64,000 bases of DNA from Pseudomonas sp. MM223 (GTDB lineage: Bacteria; Pseudomonadota; Gammaproteobacteria; Pseudomonadales; Pseudomonadaceae), in the NCBI GenBank assembly GCA_947090765.1, contig OX352322.1:1879501-1943500 (forward strand). The letters are read 5' to 3'. Positions within the stretch are counted from its first letter, which is position 1, and each line of letters opens with the position of its first letter. A program made the position numbers and the translations under genes. The notes beneath the pieces were generated by a model. That model was not told the origin of the DNA and made no database searches. It saw only the letters and a list, made by a program, of their open reading frames with translations. Shown in pieces: positions 19,668 through 29,117 of the stretch.

Positions 19668-20922
19668 TTAGAAAATTGGGAATGTGTAGGACACGATCAG
19701 GCGGTTTTCATCCGCGCCACGTGCAAAGCTCGATCGATAGCTCGCGTTACGCCACCGGACCGATACGTTTTTCAGGGCACCGGATTGCACCACATACTGC
19801 AGTTCGGTGTTGCGCTCCCATTCATGACCCTCACCGGTAATGGTCGCTGCGTCGGCCTGATCGCCTCGCAGGTAGCGGGTCATGAAGGTAAGACCTGGAA
19901 TGCCGAGAGCCGCGAAGTTGTAGTCGTAGCGCAGCTGCCAAGAACGTTCACCGGGCTCGGCGAAGTCGTTGAGCTGGACGAAGTTGACCAGGTAAGGATC
20001 GGTTCCATCGAGATACGGCATGGAGGTAGAACCGTTCATCTTTTGCAGGCCCAGGCCTAGCGCGTGTCCTCCCAGGCTGTAGGTGAACATGCCGGAAATT
20101 GCTCTGCTGTCGATACGTCCGCCCAAAGCTCGACCGTCATCGTCGCTATCCATGTAGCGAAGGTCAGCTTTGATCTTCCCGGGGCCGACTGGAATCGAAT
20201 AGTTCGCCCCCACGAAGTGCTGGTGGTAGACCTGTTCCAGCTCTGCGTACTGATAGGTCAGCAGCAGGCTCTTTTGTGAGCTGGTAATCCAAACCGCCCA
20301 GCCAAAAGGCGTCACCTTCGGCATTGCCTGTGAAGCGACGGTTTTTGTTGTTCAGTGTGATCGGTACGCGGTCTGTCGAGTCGCGATCGGTTTGGCGCTC
20401 GAAGCGGGCACCGATGAAGGACAGCGAATCGAATTCTTTGCTGGTGAGCAGGCCACCCTCAAAGGTCTGGGGAAGGAGGCGGCCAGTGTTGGCCTGAACA
20501 GTAGGCAGCTTGGGGATCAGAGTGCCGTATTTCAGCTCTGTCTCGGACAGGTGCATCTTGCCAGTCAGGCCCAAGCGGCTGAACTCGTCAGCTGCGCGAC
20601 CATCATCATGAGTCGGCAGCAGGCCGGTGCCGGTCCGATCGGGACTTGAGTCCAGCTTCAGGCCGAGCATGCCCAGAGCATCGACGCCAAAACCGACTGG
20701 GCCAGGTGTGTATCCGGACTTCGCATCGAGAATGAAACCGTGGGCCCATTCTTCGCGCTTTGACTGGCCGGCGCCGTCACGGAAATCGCGGTTGATGTAG
20801 AAGTTCGTCGTTTGCAAGGTGACCTTGCTGTCGTCGATAAAGCCATCCCCATAAGCCGTAGCTGCGGCCAGGCAAGGAGTTACTGCAAGAAGCTTGCAAC
20901 CAATTTTGTTTTTGTTATGCAT
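19668..20922 (-). pseudogene. OprD-family porin, one frameshift
   Basis: OprD porins are outer-membrane channels for organic acids and basic amino acids. The first part (MHNKNKIGCKLLAVTPCLAA, FIDDSKVTLQTTNFYINRDF, WAHGFILDAKSGYTPGPVGFG) runs to about 20270. The second frame continues seamlessly (LLLTYQYAELEQVYHQHFVG) to the C-terminal strand LIVSYTFPIF. An extra base at about 20268 turns coding-strand GAGCTG into GAGCCTG. Corrected length is 417 residues, normal for OprD. ATG 20922 has a GGAG site; ATG 20937 is upstream. It is between the lactonase and the SBP-fold gene in one leftward operon, so it probably admits the island's substrate. Confidence 0.85.
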
Positions 20923-20953
20923 TTGCTGCTCCATCAATTGGAACGTGGGGTGT

Positions 20954-20975
20954 AGGCGTGCCTCCCGGCACGCCA
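20954..20975 (-). promoter_or_regulatory. Intercistronic hairpin between lactonase-like and porin genes
   Basis: A perfect 8-bp stem GGCGTGCC / GGCACGCC with a 4-base loop lies in the 57-base gap. There is no T-run, so mRNA stabilisation or partial attenuation is more likely than full termination. Confidence 0.5.
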
Positions 20976-20994
20976 GGATCAGGTAAAAAGAGGT

Positions 20995-22214
20995 TCAGGC
21001 GGTGCGGAAAATCATGCAGACCGGACTGCCGGTCTCGATCTGATGCTCCAGCAAAGCCAGTTCGCCTTTCGGGCTAATGGAGAAGGTCTTGATGTTGTCG
21101 CTGTCTTCGTTAGCGACGAACAGGAACCGCCCATTAGGAGATGCCGTCATGAAGCGTGGCTTCTTGCCTTGGCTAGGTACGTTGCCGATCGGGTTGATCT
21201 TGCCGGTAGGCTGATCCACCGAATAAATGGTCACGCTGTCATGCCCGCGGTTGGAAGAGAACAAATGTTCTCCATTCGCTGCCATGACCAATGCTGCTGC
21301 ACGGCTATCGCCAACGAAGTCCTGAGGCAGTGCTGGAACCATCTGGAATGGAACCAGGGAGCCGTCCTTCTGGTTGTAGCGGTAGCTAGTGATCGTGCTA
21401 TCCAGCTCATTCACCACGTAGGCAAAAGAACCGGTCGGAGAGAACACCACATGCCGAGGGCCGGCACCTTCGCGTGCTTTAATTTCATGGGCGAGCTCAG
21501 GCTTCAGTGCGGTCCCATCCTGCTTCAGGTCGAATACGAAGACCTTATCCAGCCCTTTGTCCGGTACCACCAGGAAGCGTCCTGATGGATCGCGCGGGAT
21601 CATGTGGGGGTGGGAGCTCGCCTGCTCGATCTTGTGCGGGCCAGGATTGCCCGGAAGGTCGTATTTGCTGATGACGGGTTGCAGGTGTCCGGTTTTATCG
21701 AACGGCAGAATGACAATGCTGCCGGTGGCATAGTTGGCCACAGCGAGAAATTTGTTGCTCTTGTCCACGGTAAGGTGGACGGGGTTGTTCCCTTCGCAAC
21801 TAACCGAGCTCACCTTGGTGAGCGTTCCGCTGGCTGGCTCAATTTGGAATGGCTGACAGTGGACTGGTCGCCATGCACGCAGAACAGCAGGCTCTGGGTT
21901 TGGTCGAGGCACAGGAAGGATGGATTGGTCAGATTGCTGATGGTTTGAATCAGTTCGGAGCGACCTGTCTGCGGGTCATGTCGATAAATCGTGATGCCTG
22001 CACCGCGGGCGTTTCGCTCGCGTGTGGTTCTGGAGCCCACATAGACAATTTGGGTTTTGTTTGAGTTGGCAGGCTGCATAGAGTTCTTCTCAGGTCCTGA
22101 TTTGGCATCTGCCGCTCCCGCGCCGAGGCCCAGAATGGTTGCCGCAGCGACGATGGAAGTAGAAGAGAGCAGCGTGCGTCGAGTAATGGCGGGTAAGAAC
22201 GGTGATGGGCACAT
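20995..22214 (-). pseudogene. Tat-exported lactonase-like beta-propeller protein, one frameshift
   Basis: The product begins with a twin-arginine signal (AITRRTLLSSTSIVAAATIL to AADA), followed by the 6-phosphogluconolactonase/YbhE-type seven-bladed propeller: IVYVGSRTTRERNARGAGIT, GNNPVHLTVDKSNKFLAVAN, GAGPRHVVFSPTGSFAYVVN, KPRFMTASPNGRFLFVANED. The frame changes at about 21851 (GDQSTVS, then FQIEPASGTL); one base appears missing. Corrected length is 406 residues. Family members hydrolyse lactones such as 6-phosphogluconolactone or muconolactone; export to the periplasm suggests opening a lactone before uptake. It lies in the acnD-prpF operon. A second, Sec-exported member is at 48259. Confidence 0.8.
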
Positions 22215-22248
22215 AGCAAAATCTCATCGTTGTTTTTGTTGTGATGAG

Positions 22249-22276
22249 TACCGCCGACCTTCGAAGGTCGGCGGTA
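22249..22276 (-). promoter_or_regulatory. 28-bp perfect palindrome between prpF and lactonase gene
   Basis: Fourteen bases (TACCGCCGACCTTC) are followed directly by their exact reverse complement. It is in the 71-base gap between the prpF stop and the lactonase-like start. It could be an mRNA hairpin or a protein-binding site; no T-run follows on the minus strand. Confidence 0.5.
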
Positions 22277-22285
22277 GCTGAGCAA

Positions 22286-23433
22286 TCAGTACTTCGAAGG
22301 TACGAGCACCCAGCCTTCCATCAGGCGACGGGCGCTTCGGCTCATGACGGCCTTGTCCACAATCCAGTTGCCATCGACTTGGGTGGTCTGCGCGCCTACG
22401 GCAACGGTACCGGCGGTGTGGCCCATGTTGACTTGGCGTTCACCGATATCGCCTACGATACAGTTGACCAGCGTGCCTTCCAGAGCGGCCGCCACGGCAA
22501 CGGCTACAGCGCCAGTGCCGGTGATTGCGTGGTGCAATTTGCCCATGGAAAGGATGCGGGCGATCACATCGATCTCGCCGGCTTCGACTGTCTTGCCACC
22601 GGCAGCGCCGTAGGTTTGCGGCGGAGCTACCAGGCAGAGCTTCGGCGTGTGGGGGCGAAGGCGTGTTGCTTCCTCAGCGGTAGCCGCCAGGCCCATGGCC
22701 ACGGTGCAGTGTGCGCGGATGGTTTCCAGTGACTGCAGCAGTTCGGCGTTGCCGTTGACCTGGTCTTGCGTCTCGGTCCCGGTCAGGCCAACGCGCTGGG
22801 CGTCGACGAAGATCGTCGGGTTGCCTGCGTTGAGCAGCGTTGCCGGCAAGCCTGAGAAGCCAGGGATATCCAGTTCATCCACGACATTGCCGGTTGGCAG
22901 AATGCTGCCGCCCGAACCGCCAGGCTGAAGGAACTCCACGACGATTTCGGCAGCAGGGAAGGCGACGCCATCCAGCACGAAATCACCTTCTTCAACGACC
23001 TCGCCATCCTTCATCGGGACATGGGCGATGATGCGTTTCTGAATATTGGCTTGCCAGATGCGGATGGTGGCGATGCCGTCACGAGGCGCATCGACGAGCC
23101 CTTGGCGAATGGCGAATGGGCCAACTGCTGCGCTCAGGTTGCCGCAGTTACCGGACCAGTCGACCACTGGGTTTTCGATTGCCGGGGCACCAAACAGGTA
23201 GTCGACATCGCAATCGGTACGACCCGATTTACCGATGATGACGACCTTGCTGGGCTGGAGGTTGCAGCGCCCATGCCGTCGATCTGCTTGCCATAAGGAT
23301 CCGGGCTGCCAATGACGCGGAGCATCAGTGCATCGCGCTCGGGGCCGGCAGCCGGAACATCTTGCTCAAGGAAAAAGACGCCTTTACTGGTGCCACCGCG
23401 CATGAATACGGCAGGGATTCGAACCTGAGTCAT
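22286..23433 (-). pseudogene. prpF: PrpF-type aconitate isomerase, one frameshift
   Basis: PrpF isomerases (diaminopimelate epimerase fold) move the double bond or geometry of aconitates and assist AcnD in the methylcitrate cycle. The N-terminus is classic (IPAVFMRGGTSKGVFFLEQD, GSPDPYGKQIDGMGAATSS). Then one base is missing at about 23253, within AGCCC-AGCAAG on the coding strand. The correct frame resumes through VDWSGNCGNLSAAVGPFAI, with the active-site Cys of the GNCGN motif, to the end. Corrected length is 382 residues, normal for the family. It overlaps the acnD stop by one base. There are no prpB or prpC genes nearby, so a role outside propionate breakdown is likely. Confidence 0.88.
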
Positions 23434-26060
23434 TAGACTGCTCCTTCCAGTTGCTTCGCTTTAGCAGCCTTGTCCATGCTCTCCACCAGCAGCTGCGGCA
23501 GCAGGCCGCCGCGGCGGAAGTAGCGCACGTCTTCATGCGTATCCAGGCGGCTGGTGACGGTTACGTTTTCAGTGGTGCCATCTGCGCGCTCAATGACGAG
23601 TTGCAGCTTGTCGCCAGGCGCGAAGGTGTCGTTGATGCCTTCCACCGAGAACTTCTCGTGACCGGTCAGGCCCAGCGTCTTGCGAGTTACACCTTCTGGG
23701 AGCTGCAGCGGGAGGATGCCCAGGCCAGCCAGGTTGGTGCGGTGGATGCGCTCGAAGCTCTCGGCCACGACAACGCGCACGCCCAGCAGGCGAGGGCCTT
23801 TGGCTGCCCAGTCACGCGACGAACCACTGCCGTACTCCTTGCCTGCCACTACGATCAGAGGCTGCTTGCGATCGGCGTAGGCTTGGGCGGCTTCGAACAC
23901 GGTGCTCACGCGGTTTTCCGGCAGCAGCAGCGTCCAAGGGCCTTCGCGGCCGTCAGTCATCAGCTCGTTCTTCAGACGAGGGCTTGCGAAGGTGGCGCGC
24001 TGCGCGGCTTCGTGGTTGCCGCGACGAGTGCCGTAGGAGTTGAAGTCATCAACACCAATGCCGTGGCCTTTGAGGTACGAACCTGCGTCGCTGTCCGGCA
24101 GGATGGCGCCCGACGGCGAGATGTGGTCGGTAGTAATGTTGTCCGACAGCATCACCAGAACGCGCATGTCTTTCAGGTCGCGTTGAGGGTCGGTAGCAGT
24201 CGGCTCATCGCTCCAGTACGGCGGCTTGCGGATGTAAGTGCTGCTCTGGTCCCAGGCGTACTGATCGGTAACGCCGGCGCGCAGGTCAGAGGCGATGACG
24301 CCCGCTTCGCGAGGTACCGAGCTGTAGGCCTTGTCGAACAGGTCGGCCGACAGTGCTTTCTTCTCGATCTCGTCCAGCTCTTGATCCGAAGGCCACAGCT
24401 CGCTGAGGTAAACCGGCTTGCCTTCGGCGTCGGTGCCGAGCGCATCCACTTGCGGGTCGATGCGGTAGGTGCCAGCGATCGCGTACGCCACGATCAGGGG
24501 AGGGGACATGATGAACACTTCACGAGCCAGCGGGTGTACGCGGCCTTCGAAGTTGCGGTTACCGGAGGTAGCGGCAACGGTCTCCAGCTTACGAGTGCGG
24601 ATTTCGTCCTCGATCTCTTTGCTGAGCAGAGGGCCGGACATGCCATTGCAGGTGGTGCAGCCGTAGCCAACAACGTTGAAGCCCATGTTGTCGAGGTCCA
24701 CGTTCAGACCTGCACGGTCCAGGTAGTCGGCGACCACCTTGGAGCCGGGTGCGAAGGAAGTCTTGACCCACGGAGCACGACACAGACCGCGCTTGAGTGC
24801 GTTGCGGGCGACCAGGGCCGCAGCGATCACGCCACGAGGGTTCGAAGTGTTGGTGCAGCTGGTGATGGCGGCAATCACGACCGAGCCGTTATCCAGGCCG
24901 GTAGGGATGTCTTTTGCTGCTTCGCCTTTTCCCAGCAGGATGCGCTGGTGAGGTTGTTTCGGGCCGGCAATCGCACGACCAACGGTGCTCAGGTCGAGGG
25001 TGACGACACGGTCGTACTCGACCGATTCCAGGCTGTCGTGCCACAGGCCTTGATGCTTGGCATAAGCCTCGGTCAGCTCGGCAATCTCACCGCCACGACC
25101 GCTGAGTCGCAGGTAGTGCAGGGTGCGATCGTCGATCGCGAACATTGCTGCGGTAGCGCCGAACTCAGGAGCCATGTTGGACAGGGTGCCACGGTCCGCC
25201 AAGGACAGGGCTGCAACGCCTGGGCCATGGAATTCCAACACGCTGCCGATTACGCCGGCTTTGCGCAGGCTCTCGGTCAAGGCAAGCGCGATGTCGGTAG
25301 CAACGTAGCCCGATGGCGGGACGCCTTCCAGCCGGACGCCGACGATTTCTGGAACCCGCATCATCAGGGCTTTGCCCAGCATTGCGGCTTCTGCCTCGAT
25401 ACCGCCAACACCCCAGCCCAACACGCCAATGCCGTTGATCATGGTGGTGTGGCTGTCAGTGCCGACTAGCGTGTCAGGGAAGGCCCACAGATCACCTTCA
25501 ACTTCACGAGTGCCGATGACGGTGGTCAGGCGCTCCAGGTTGATCTGGTGAAGGATGCCGTTACCCGAAGGCACGATCGACAGGTTGTTGAACGCCTTGT
25601 TGCACCAGTCCAGGAATGCAAAGCGTTCGGCATTGCGCTCGCGCTCGATGGCTTCGTTATCGGCCAGTGCGCTGGCATCACCCCAACGCTCCACGTTCAG
25701 CGAGTGGTCCACGACGAGGTGAGTAGGAGTGACCGGGTTTACTTGGCGTGGATCGCCGCCTGCTTTTGCTACTGCGTCACGCAGGCCGGCTAGGTCGACC
25801 AGGGCAGGGGTGCCAAGCAAGTCCTGAAGAACCACACGGGCGGGGCGGAAAGGGATGTCGCTGCTTTTAGATCGAGTGCAAATCACCTTCAGCGCTTCGT
25901 TCGGCTCGGCTTCGGTACGCAGGACGTTTTCAGCGAGGATCCGGAGGCTCATTGGCAGGCGGGCAAAGTCGCCACCTATCGCTTTTACAGCTTCAGATAC
26001 GTTGCAGACGCGGTAGTCGCGACCGTTTACGGCCAGGGTTTGGCCAATGTGCTTGCTCAT
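23433..26060 (-). CDS. acnD: AcnD-type aconitase family hydratase
   Basis: The 875-residue product is an iron-sulfur aconitase of the AcnA/AcnD class. Cluster ligands appear at ITSCTNTSNP (Cys ~400) and GYGCTTCNGMSGPL (Cys ~466 and ~469). The HTTM motif is DSHTTMINGIGV, and the mobile C-terminal domain contains KEYGSGSSRDWAAKGPRLLG. The adjacent prpF supports AcnD rather than housekeeping AcnA, since AcnD enzymes need or work with PrpF. AcnD hydrates or dehydrates 2-methylcitrate, but with no prpB or prpC here and a citrate-type carrier opposite, the substrate may be another tricarboxylate. The promoter and a palindromic site lie just upstream. Confidence 0.9.
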   Translation of the reverse strand: MSKHIGQTLAVNGRDYRVCNVSEAVKAIGGDFARLPMSLRILAENVLRTEAEPNEALKVICTRSKSSDIPFRPARVVLQDLLGTPALVDLAGLRDAVAKAGGDPRQVNPVTPTHLVVDHSLNVERWGDASALADNEAIERERNAERFAFLDWCNKAFNNLSIVPSGNGILHQINLERLTTVIGTREVEGDLWAFPDTLVGTDSHTTMINGIGVLGWGVGGIEAEAAMLGKALMMRVPEIVGVRLEGVPPSGYVATDIALALTESLRKAGVIGSVLEFHGPGVAALSLADRGTLSNMAPEFGATAAMFAIDDRTLHYLRLSGRGGEIAELTEAYAKHQGLWHDSLESVEYDRVVTLDLSTVGRAIAGPKQPHQRILLGKGEAAKDIPTGLDNGSVVIAAITSCTNTSNPRGVIAAALVARNALKRGLCRAPWVKTSFAPGSKVVADYLDRAGLNVDLDNMGFNVVGYGCTTCNGMSGPLLSKEIEDEIRTRKLETVAATSGNRNFEGRVHPLAREVFIMSPPLIVAYAIAGTYRIDPQVDALGTDAEGKPVYLSELWPSDQELDEIEKKALSADLFDKAYSSVPREAGVIASDLRAGVTDQYAWDQSSTYIRKPPYWSDEPTATDPQRDLKDMRVLVMLSDNITTDHISPSGAILPDSDAGSYLKGHGIGVDDFNSYGTRRGNHEAAQRATFASPRLKNELMTDGREGPWTLLLPENRVSTVFEAAQAYADRKQPLIVVAGKEYGSGSSRDWAAKGPRLLGVRVVVAESFERIHRTNLAGLGILPLQLPEGVTRKTLGLTGHEKFSVEGINDTFAPGDKLQLVIERADGTTENVTVTSRLDTHEDVRYFRRGGLLPQLLVESMDKAAKAKQLEGAV

Positions 26061-26095
26061 GCCGGGGACCTCACAGGCGTGTTTTTTGTGAGGCG

Positions 26096-26124
26096 ATATT
26101 GCACTTTGTCTAAACTTGAGTCAA
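26096..26124 (-). promoter_or_regulatory. Predicted acnD operon promoter with palindromic operator candidate
   Basis: On the minus strand TTGACT (26124-26119), a 17-base spacer and CAATAT (26101-26096) form a good sigma70 promoter. An imperfect palindrome TTGTCT-N7-AGTCAA (26106-26124, one mismatch) covers the -35 box, a position suited to repression by the island's GntR-type regulator. The binding assignment is inference. Confidence 0.5.
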
Positions 26125-26243
26125 TTTATCTCCAGCAGAAAAACTTCGGTCGAGCGCCGAATGGTCACCTTGAAGCCTGAAGACCGGCCATTTATCTGCC
26201 TGCCAGCCTTTCCCGCACAAAGACAAAAACGAGGAAATCCAAG

Positions 26244-26312
26244 ATGAAATGCAATCAGACCTACCGTAAATCCGTCCGGCATCAGTCCGCTCCTTCCGCT
26301 TCGTACCGCTAA
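26244..26312 (+). CDS. Possible 22-residue leader peptide upstream of the CitMHS gene
   Basis: A small frame, [20 protein letters not shown] then YR and stop, has a good ribosome site (GAGGAAA, 6 bases spacing). It ends 40 bases before the carrier gene. It is basic and contains no repeated regulatory codon. It may be a translated leader or chance; too short to judge by composition. Confidence 0.35.
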   Translation: MKCNQTYRKSVRHQSAPSASYR

Positions 26313-26352
26313 AAGCCTGGCTTCGCGGCACTAAAAAAATAAGGAGAGAGCC

Positions 26353-27675
26353 ATGCTGCTGACCGTGCTCGGTTTTTCGATGGTCACCTGTTTCATGTAC
26401 CTGATCATGACCAAGCGGCTGACCGCCCTGGTCGCCCTGATTGTGGTACCGATCGTGTTTGCCCTGATTGGTGGCTTCTATGCCGGCCTGGGCACGATGA
26501 TGCTCGACGGCATCAAGACTCTGGCGCCGACTGGCGTCATGCTGACCTTCTCGATTCTTTACTTCGGCATCATGATCGACGCGGGACTGTTCGATTCATT
26601 GGTGCGCTGCATCCTGAAGATCGTGAAGGGTGACCCGCTGAAGGTGTTGGTCGGAACCACGATCCTGACCATGCTTGTGTCTCTGGATGGCGACAGTTCC
26701 ACTACCTACATGATCGTGGTCGCCGCATTCCTGCCGCTTTATCAGCGCCTGGGCATGAGCGTTCTGGGCCTGACCTGCGTGGTCAACATCGCCAACGGCA
26801 TCATGAACATCTCCCCGTGGGGCGGCCCTACTGCCCGCGCTGCGGCTGCGCTGCATGTCGACGCTATGGATATCTTCCTGCCGATGGTGCCGTCGATGCT
26901 GCTGGGCTGCGCCTGCTTGCTCTTCATCGCGATTCTGCTGGGTCGACGTGAGCGTGCTCGCCTGGGTGTGATTGCCGTGGATGATTTCCACAACGGCTCT
27001 ATCGCGCTGGGTAATGGTTCGCACGAGGAGTGCGATCGCAATCGCCGCCCGCATATGTTCTGGCCCAACCTACTGCTCACTGCAACGATGATTGGCGTGT
27101 TGATGGCAGGTATCGTGCCGATTCAGGTGCTGTTCATGGTCTGCTTCGCCATCGCGGTGATGATCAACTACCCACACCTGGAGCAGCAGAAAGAGCGTAT
27201 CTCCGCTCACGCGGGCAACGTTCTCGCGGTGACTTCGGTCATTTTCGCCGCAGGCATCTTCACCGGCATCCTTTCGGGTACCGGCATGGTCGATGCGATG
27301 GCGAAGGGGCTGTTGGCAGTCATTCCTGATGCGTTTGGCCCATACCTGGCGGTGTTCACTGCCTTGGTCAGCATTCCGTTCACCTTCTTCATGTCCAACG
27401 ATGCCTTCTACTTCGGCATCTTGCCTGTGATCGCCCAGACCGCCGCTACCTACGGAATCTCGCATCTGGAGATCGCCCGGGCATCGGTGGTGGGTCAGCC
27501 CGTTCACTTGCTCAGCCCATTGGTGCCTTCGCTCTACCTGCTGGTGGCGTTGGCAAAAGTCGATCTGGGTGACCACCAGCGCTTTGCGTTGAAGTGGGCG
27601 CTGCTGGTGAGTATGGCCATGTTGGTAGGTGGCGTGCTGTTCGGAGCGTTTCCGCTCTATCACTCAGCTTCGTGA
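26353..27675 (+). CDS. CitMHS-family citrate/tricarboxylate:H+ symporter
   Basis: The 440-residue product has about 12 membrane segments and fits the CitMHS family, which imports citrate (often with divalent metal) by proton symport. Visible motifs are LDGDSSTTYMIVVAAFLPLY and NIANGIMNISPWGGPTARAA in the first half and FMSNDAFYFGILPVIAQTAA in the second, the paired signature of the family. A cytoplasmic loop at ~200-230 is hydrophilic. The start has an AAGGAGAG site 5 bases upstream. It is divergent from acnD-prpF, and is followed by an MFS carrier and a regulator. Together these point to uptake of a tricarboxylic acid such as citrate, isocitrate or aconitate. Confidence 0.9.
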   Translation: MLLTVLGFSMVTCFMYLIMTKRLTALVALIVVPIVFALIGGFYAGLGTMMLDGIKTLAPTGVMLTFSILYFGIMIDAGLFDSLVRCILKIVKGDPLKVLVGTTILTMLVSLDGDSSTTYMIVVAAFLPLYQRLGMSVLGLTCVVNIANGIMNISPWGGPTARAAAALHVDAMDIFLPMVPSMLLGCACLLFIAILLGRRERARLGVIAVDDFHNGSIALGNGSHEECDRNRRPHMFWPNLLLTATMIGVLMAGIVPIQVLFMVCFAIAVMINYPHLEQQKERISAHAGNVLAVTSVIFAAGIFTGILSGTGMVDAMAKGLLAVIPDAFGPYLAVFTALVSIPFTFFMSNDAFYFGILPVIAQTAATYGISHLEIARASVVGQPVHLLSPLVPSLYLLVALAKVDLGDHQRFALKWALLVSMAMLVGGVLFGAFPLYHSAS

Positions 27676-27681
27676 GTCGGT

Positions 27682-27712
27682 GGCTGGCCGTCGGCTCTAT
27701 CGACGGCCAGCT
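27682..27712 (+). promoter_or_regulatory. Intercistronic hairpin between CitMHS and MFS genes
   Basis: An 11-bp perfect stem (GCTGGCCGTCG / CGACGGCCAGC) with a 7-base loop begins 8 bases after the CitMHS stop. It lacks a T-run and could cut expression of the downstream MFS gene or stabilise the upstream message. Confidence 0.55.
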
Positions 27713-27763
27713 GCCGGTGCTAGTAGCTGGCGCAACCGCGCCTAGAAAAATAAAGGTGTAACC

Positions 27764-29071
27764 ATGCCGTACCGTAGAGCCTGGATTGCTGTATTTCTGT
27801 TCTCTCTGGCGATGATCAATTACATGGACCGTATTGCCCTGTCCATCGCTGCCAAACCCATCGCCGAGGAATTCAATCTCAGTGCAGTCGGCATGGGATA
27901 CCTCTTTTCCTCATTTATCTGGAGTTACGCGCTCTTCCTGATTCCTGTTGGTCTGCTGATCGACCGCTACGGCGCCAAGCGCATCGGTGGTTTTGGCATT
28001 CTCGTGTGGTCGGCTGCCACGGCGCTGACCGGTGCAGCGATGAACTTCGCTTCGCTGCTGGCTGCGCGGCTTGTTATGGGCGCTGGTGAATCGGTCAGCA
28101 ACCCGGTCGGGGCCAAGGTGATTCGTGAGTGGATCCCGAGCCAGGAGCGCGGCACCATCACCGCTGTTTTCAACAGTGGCTCGTACGCAGGGCCAGCGAT
28201 TTGCTCGATCGTTCTTGCGATGCTGGTCGCCAATGTTGGGTGGCGCTGGTCCTTCGTGATTGCTGGCGGTATCGGCTTCGTTTGGCTGTTGGCTTGGTAT
28301 CTGTTCTACGGCAAGCCTGAAGATGTGAAGTGGCTGAGCAACCAAGAGCGTAAAACCATCCTGGACTCGCGCTCCGGTGGTGGCAAAGCGGGTGGTGCTG
28401 CAGTCGCTCCGTATGGTCTTAAGCGCCTGCTGAAGACACCGACCCTCTGGGGTCTTGCTCTGACCCAAGGCTGCAACGTTTACACCCAATACCTCTTCCT
28501 GACCTGGTTGCCGAGCTACCTTCAGCAAGAGCGTCATCTGACGCTGGAAAAAAGTGGTCTGGTGACTGCTATCCCTTATGCTGCGGCTGTTGTGCTCTGC
28601 ATCGGCCTGGGCAAGCTCAGTGACTGGTACCTGACTCGTGGCGGGGGTGTGAGCTCGGGTAAGCGCCGCAACGTAATTGCGATCTCGATGCTGATTGCCA
28701 GCTGCATCCTTTTGGTGCCATTCGCTGACTCTACTGCATCGCTGGTCTTGATTTCGTCGCTGACCTTGGCAGGTATTGCCTCGACCACTTCGCTGAACTT
28801 CTCCCTGCTCAATGACCTGCTGCCAAGTGCCGGGGACGTTGGTCGTGCGGTCGCGTTCATTGTTGTTGGCGGTAACCTCTTCGGTGTGGCGGCTCCGATC
28901 GTCACTGGCTACGTTGTCCAGGCCACCGGCTCGTACAACTGGGCCTTCATGATCGCAGGCATCCTCCTGGTGGCTGGTGCAGTTATTGCACTGACTATGA
29001 CTCGTAAGCCAATGGTCCCGCCAACAGTTGAGATCGAACCCCATTTGGAAATGAGCCCGCAGAAGGCATAA
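27764..29071 (+). CDS. MFS transporter, anion:cation symporter (ACS) type
   Basis: The 435-residue product has 12 predicted membrane segments and the ACS-type opening (MINYMDRIALSIAAKPIAEE). The loop 2-3 motif is PVGLLIDRYGAKRIGG, and GESVSNPVGAKVIREWIPSQ follows as in galactonate/tartrate/phthalate carriers of this subfamily. It therefore probably imports an organic acid anion with protons. It lies 88 bases after the CitMHS gene and is followed by a terminator hairpin overlapping the leader of the regulator gene. It may carry a different form of the island's substrate from the one taken by CitMHS. Confidence 0.9.
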   Translation: MPYRRAWIAVFLFSLAMINYMDRIALSIAAKPIAEEFNLSAVGMGYLFSSFIWSYALFLIPVGLLIDRYGAKRIGGFGILVWSAATALTGAAMNFASLLAARLVMGAGESVSNPVGAKVIREWIPSQERGTITAVFNSGSYAGPAICSIVLAMLVANVGWRWSFVIAGGIGFVWLLAWYLFYGKPEDVKWLSNQERKTILDSRSGGGKAGGAAVAPYGLKRLLKTPTLWGLALTQGCNVYTQYLFLTWLPSYLQQERHLTLEKSGLVTAIPYAAAVVLCIGLGKLSDWYLTRGGGVSSGKRRNVIAISMLIASCILLVPFADSTASLVLISSLTLAGIASTTSLNFSLLNDLLPSAGDVGRAVAFIVVGGNLFGVAAPIVTGYVVQATGSYNWAFMIAGILLVAGAVIALTMTRKPMVPPTVEIEPHLEMSPQKA

Positions 29072-29081
29072 TGTAGGTGCT

Positions 29082-29111
29082 GTGGGGCTCGTCTCAATGG
29101 AAGAGCCCCAC
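29082..29111 (+). terminator. Terminator-like hairpin after the MFS gene
   Basis: A perfect 9-bp stem (GTGGGGCTC / GAGCCCCAC) with a 12-base loop begins 10 bases after the MFS stop. It argues against translation starts of the regulator at 29082 or 29097, which lie inside it. Confidence 0.6.
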
Positions 29112-29117
29112 AATCCC

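Noticed and set aside
23451..25469. 672-codon open frame antisense to acnD
   Set aside because: The opposite strand encodes an intact aconitase with all cluster Cys ligands; the antisense product has no recognisable feature.
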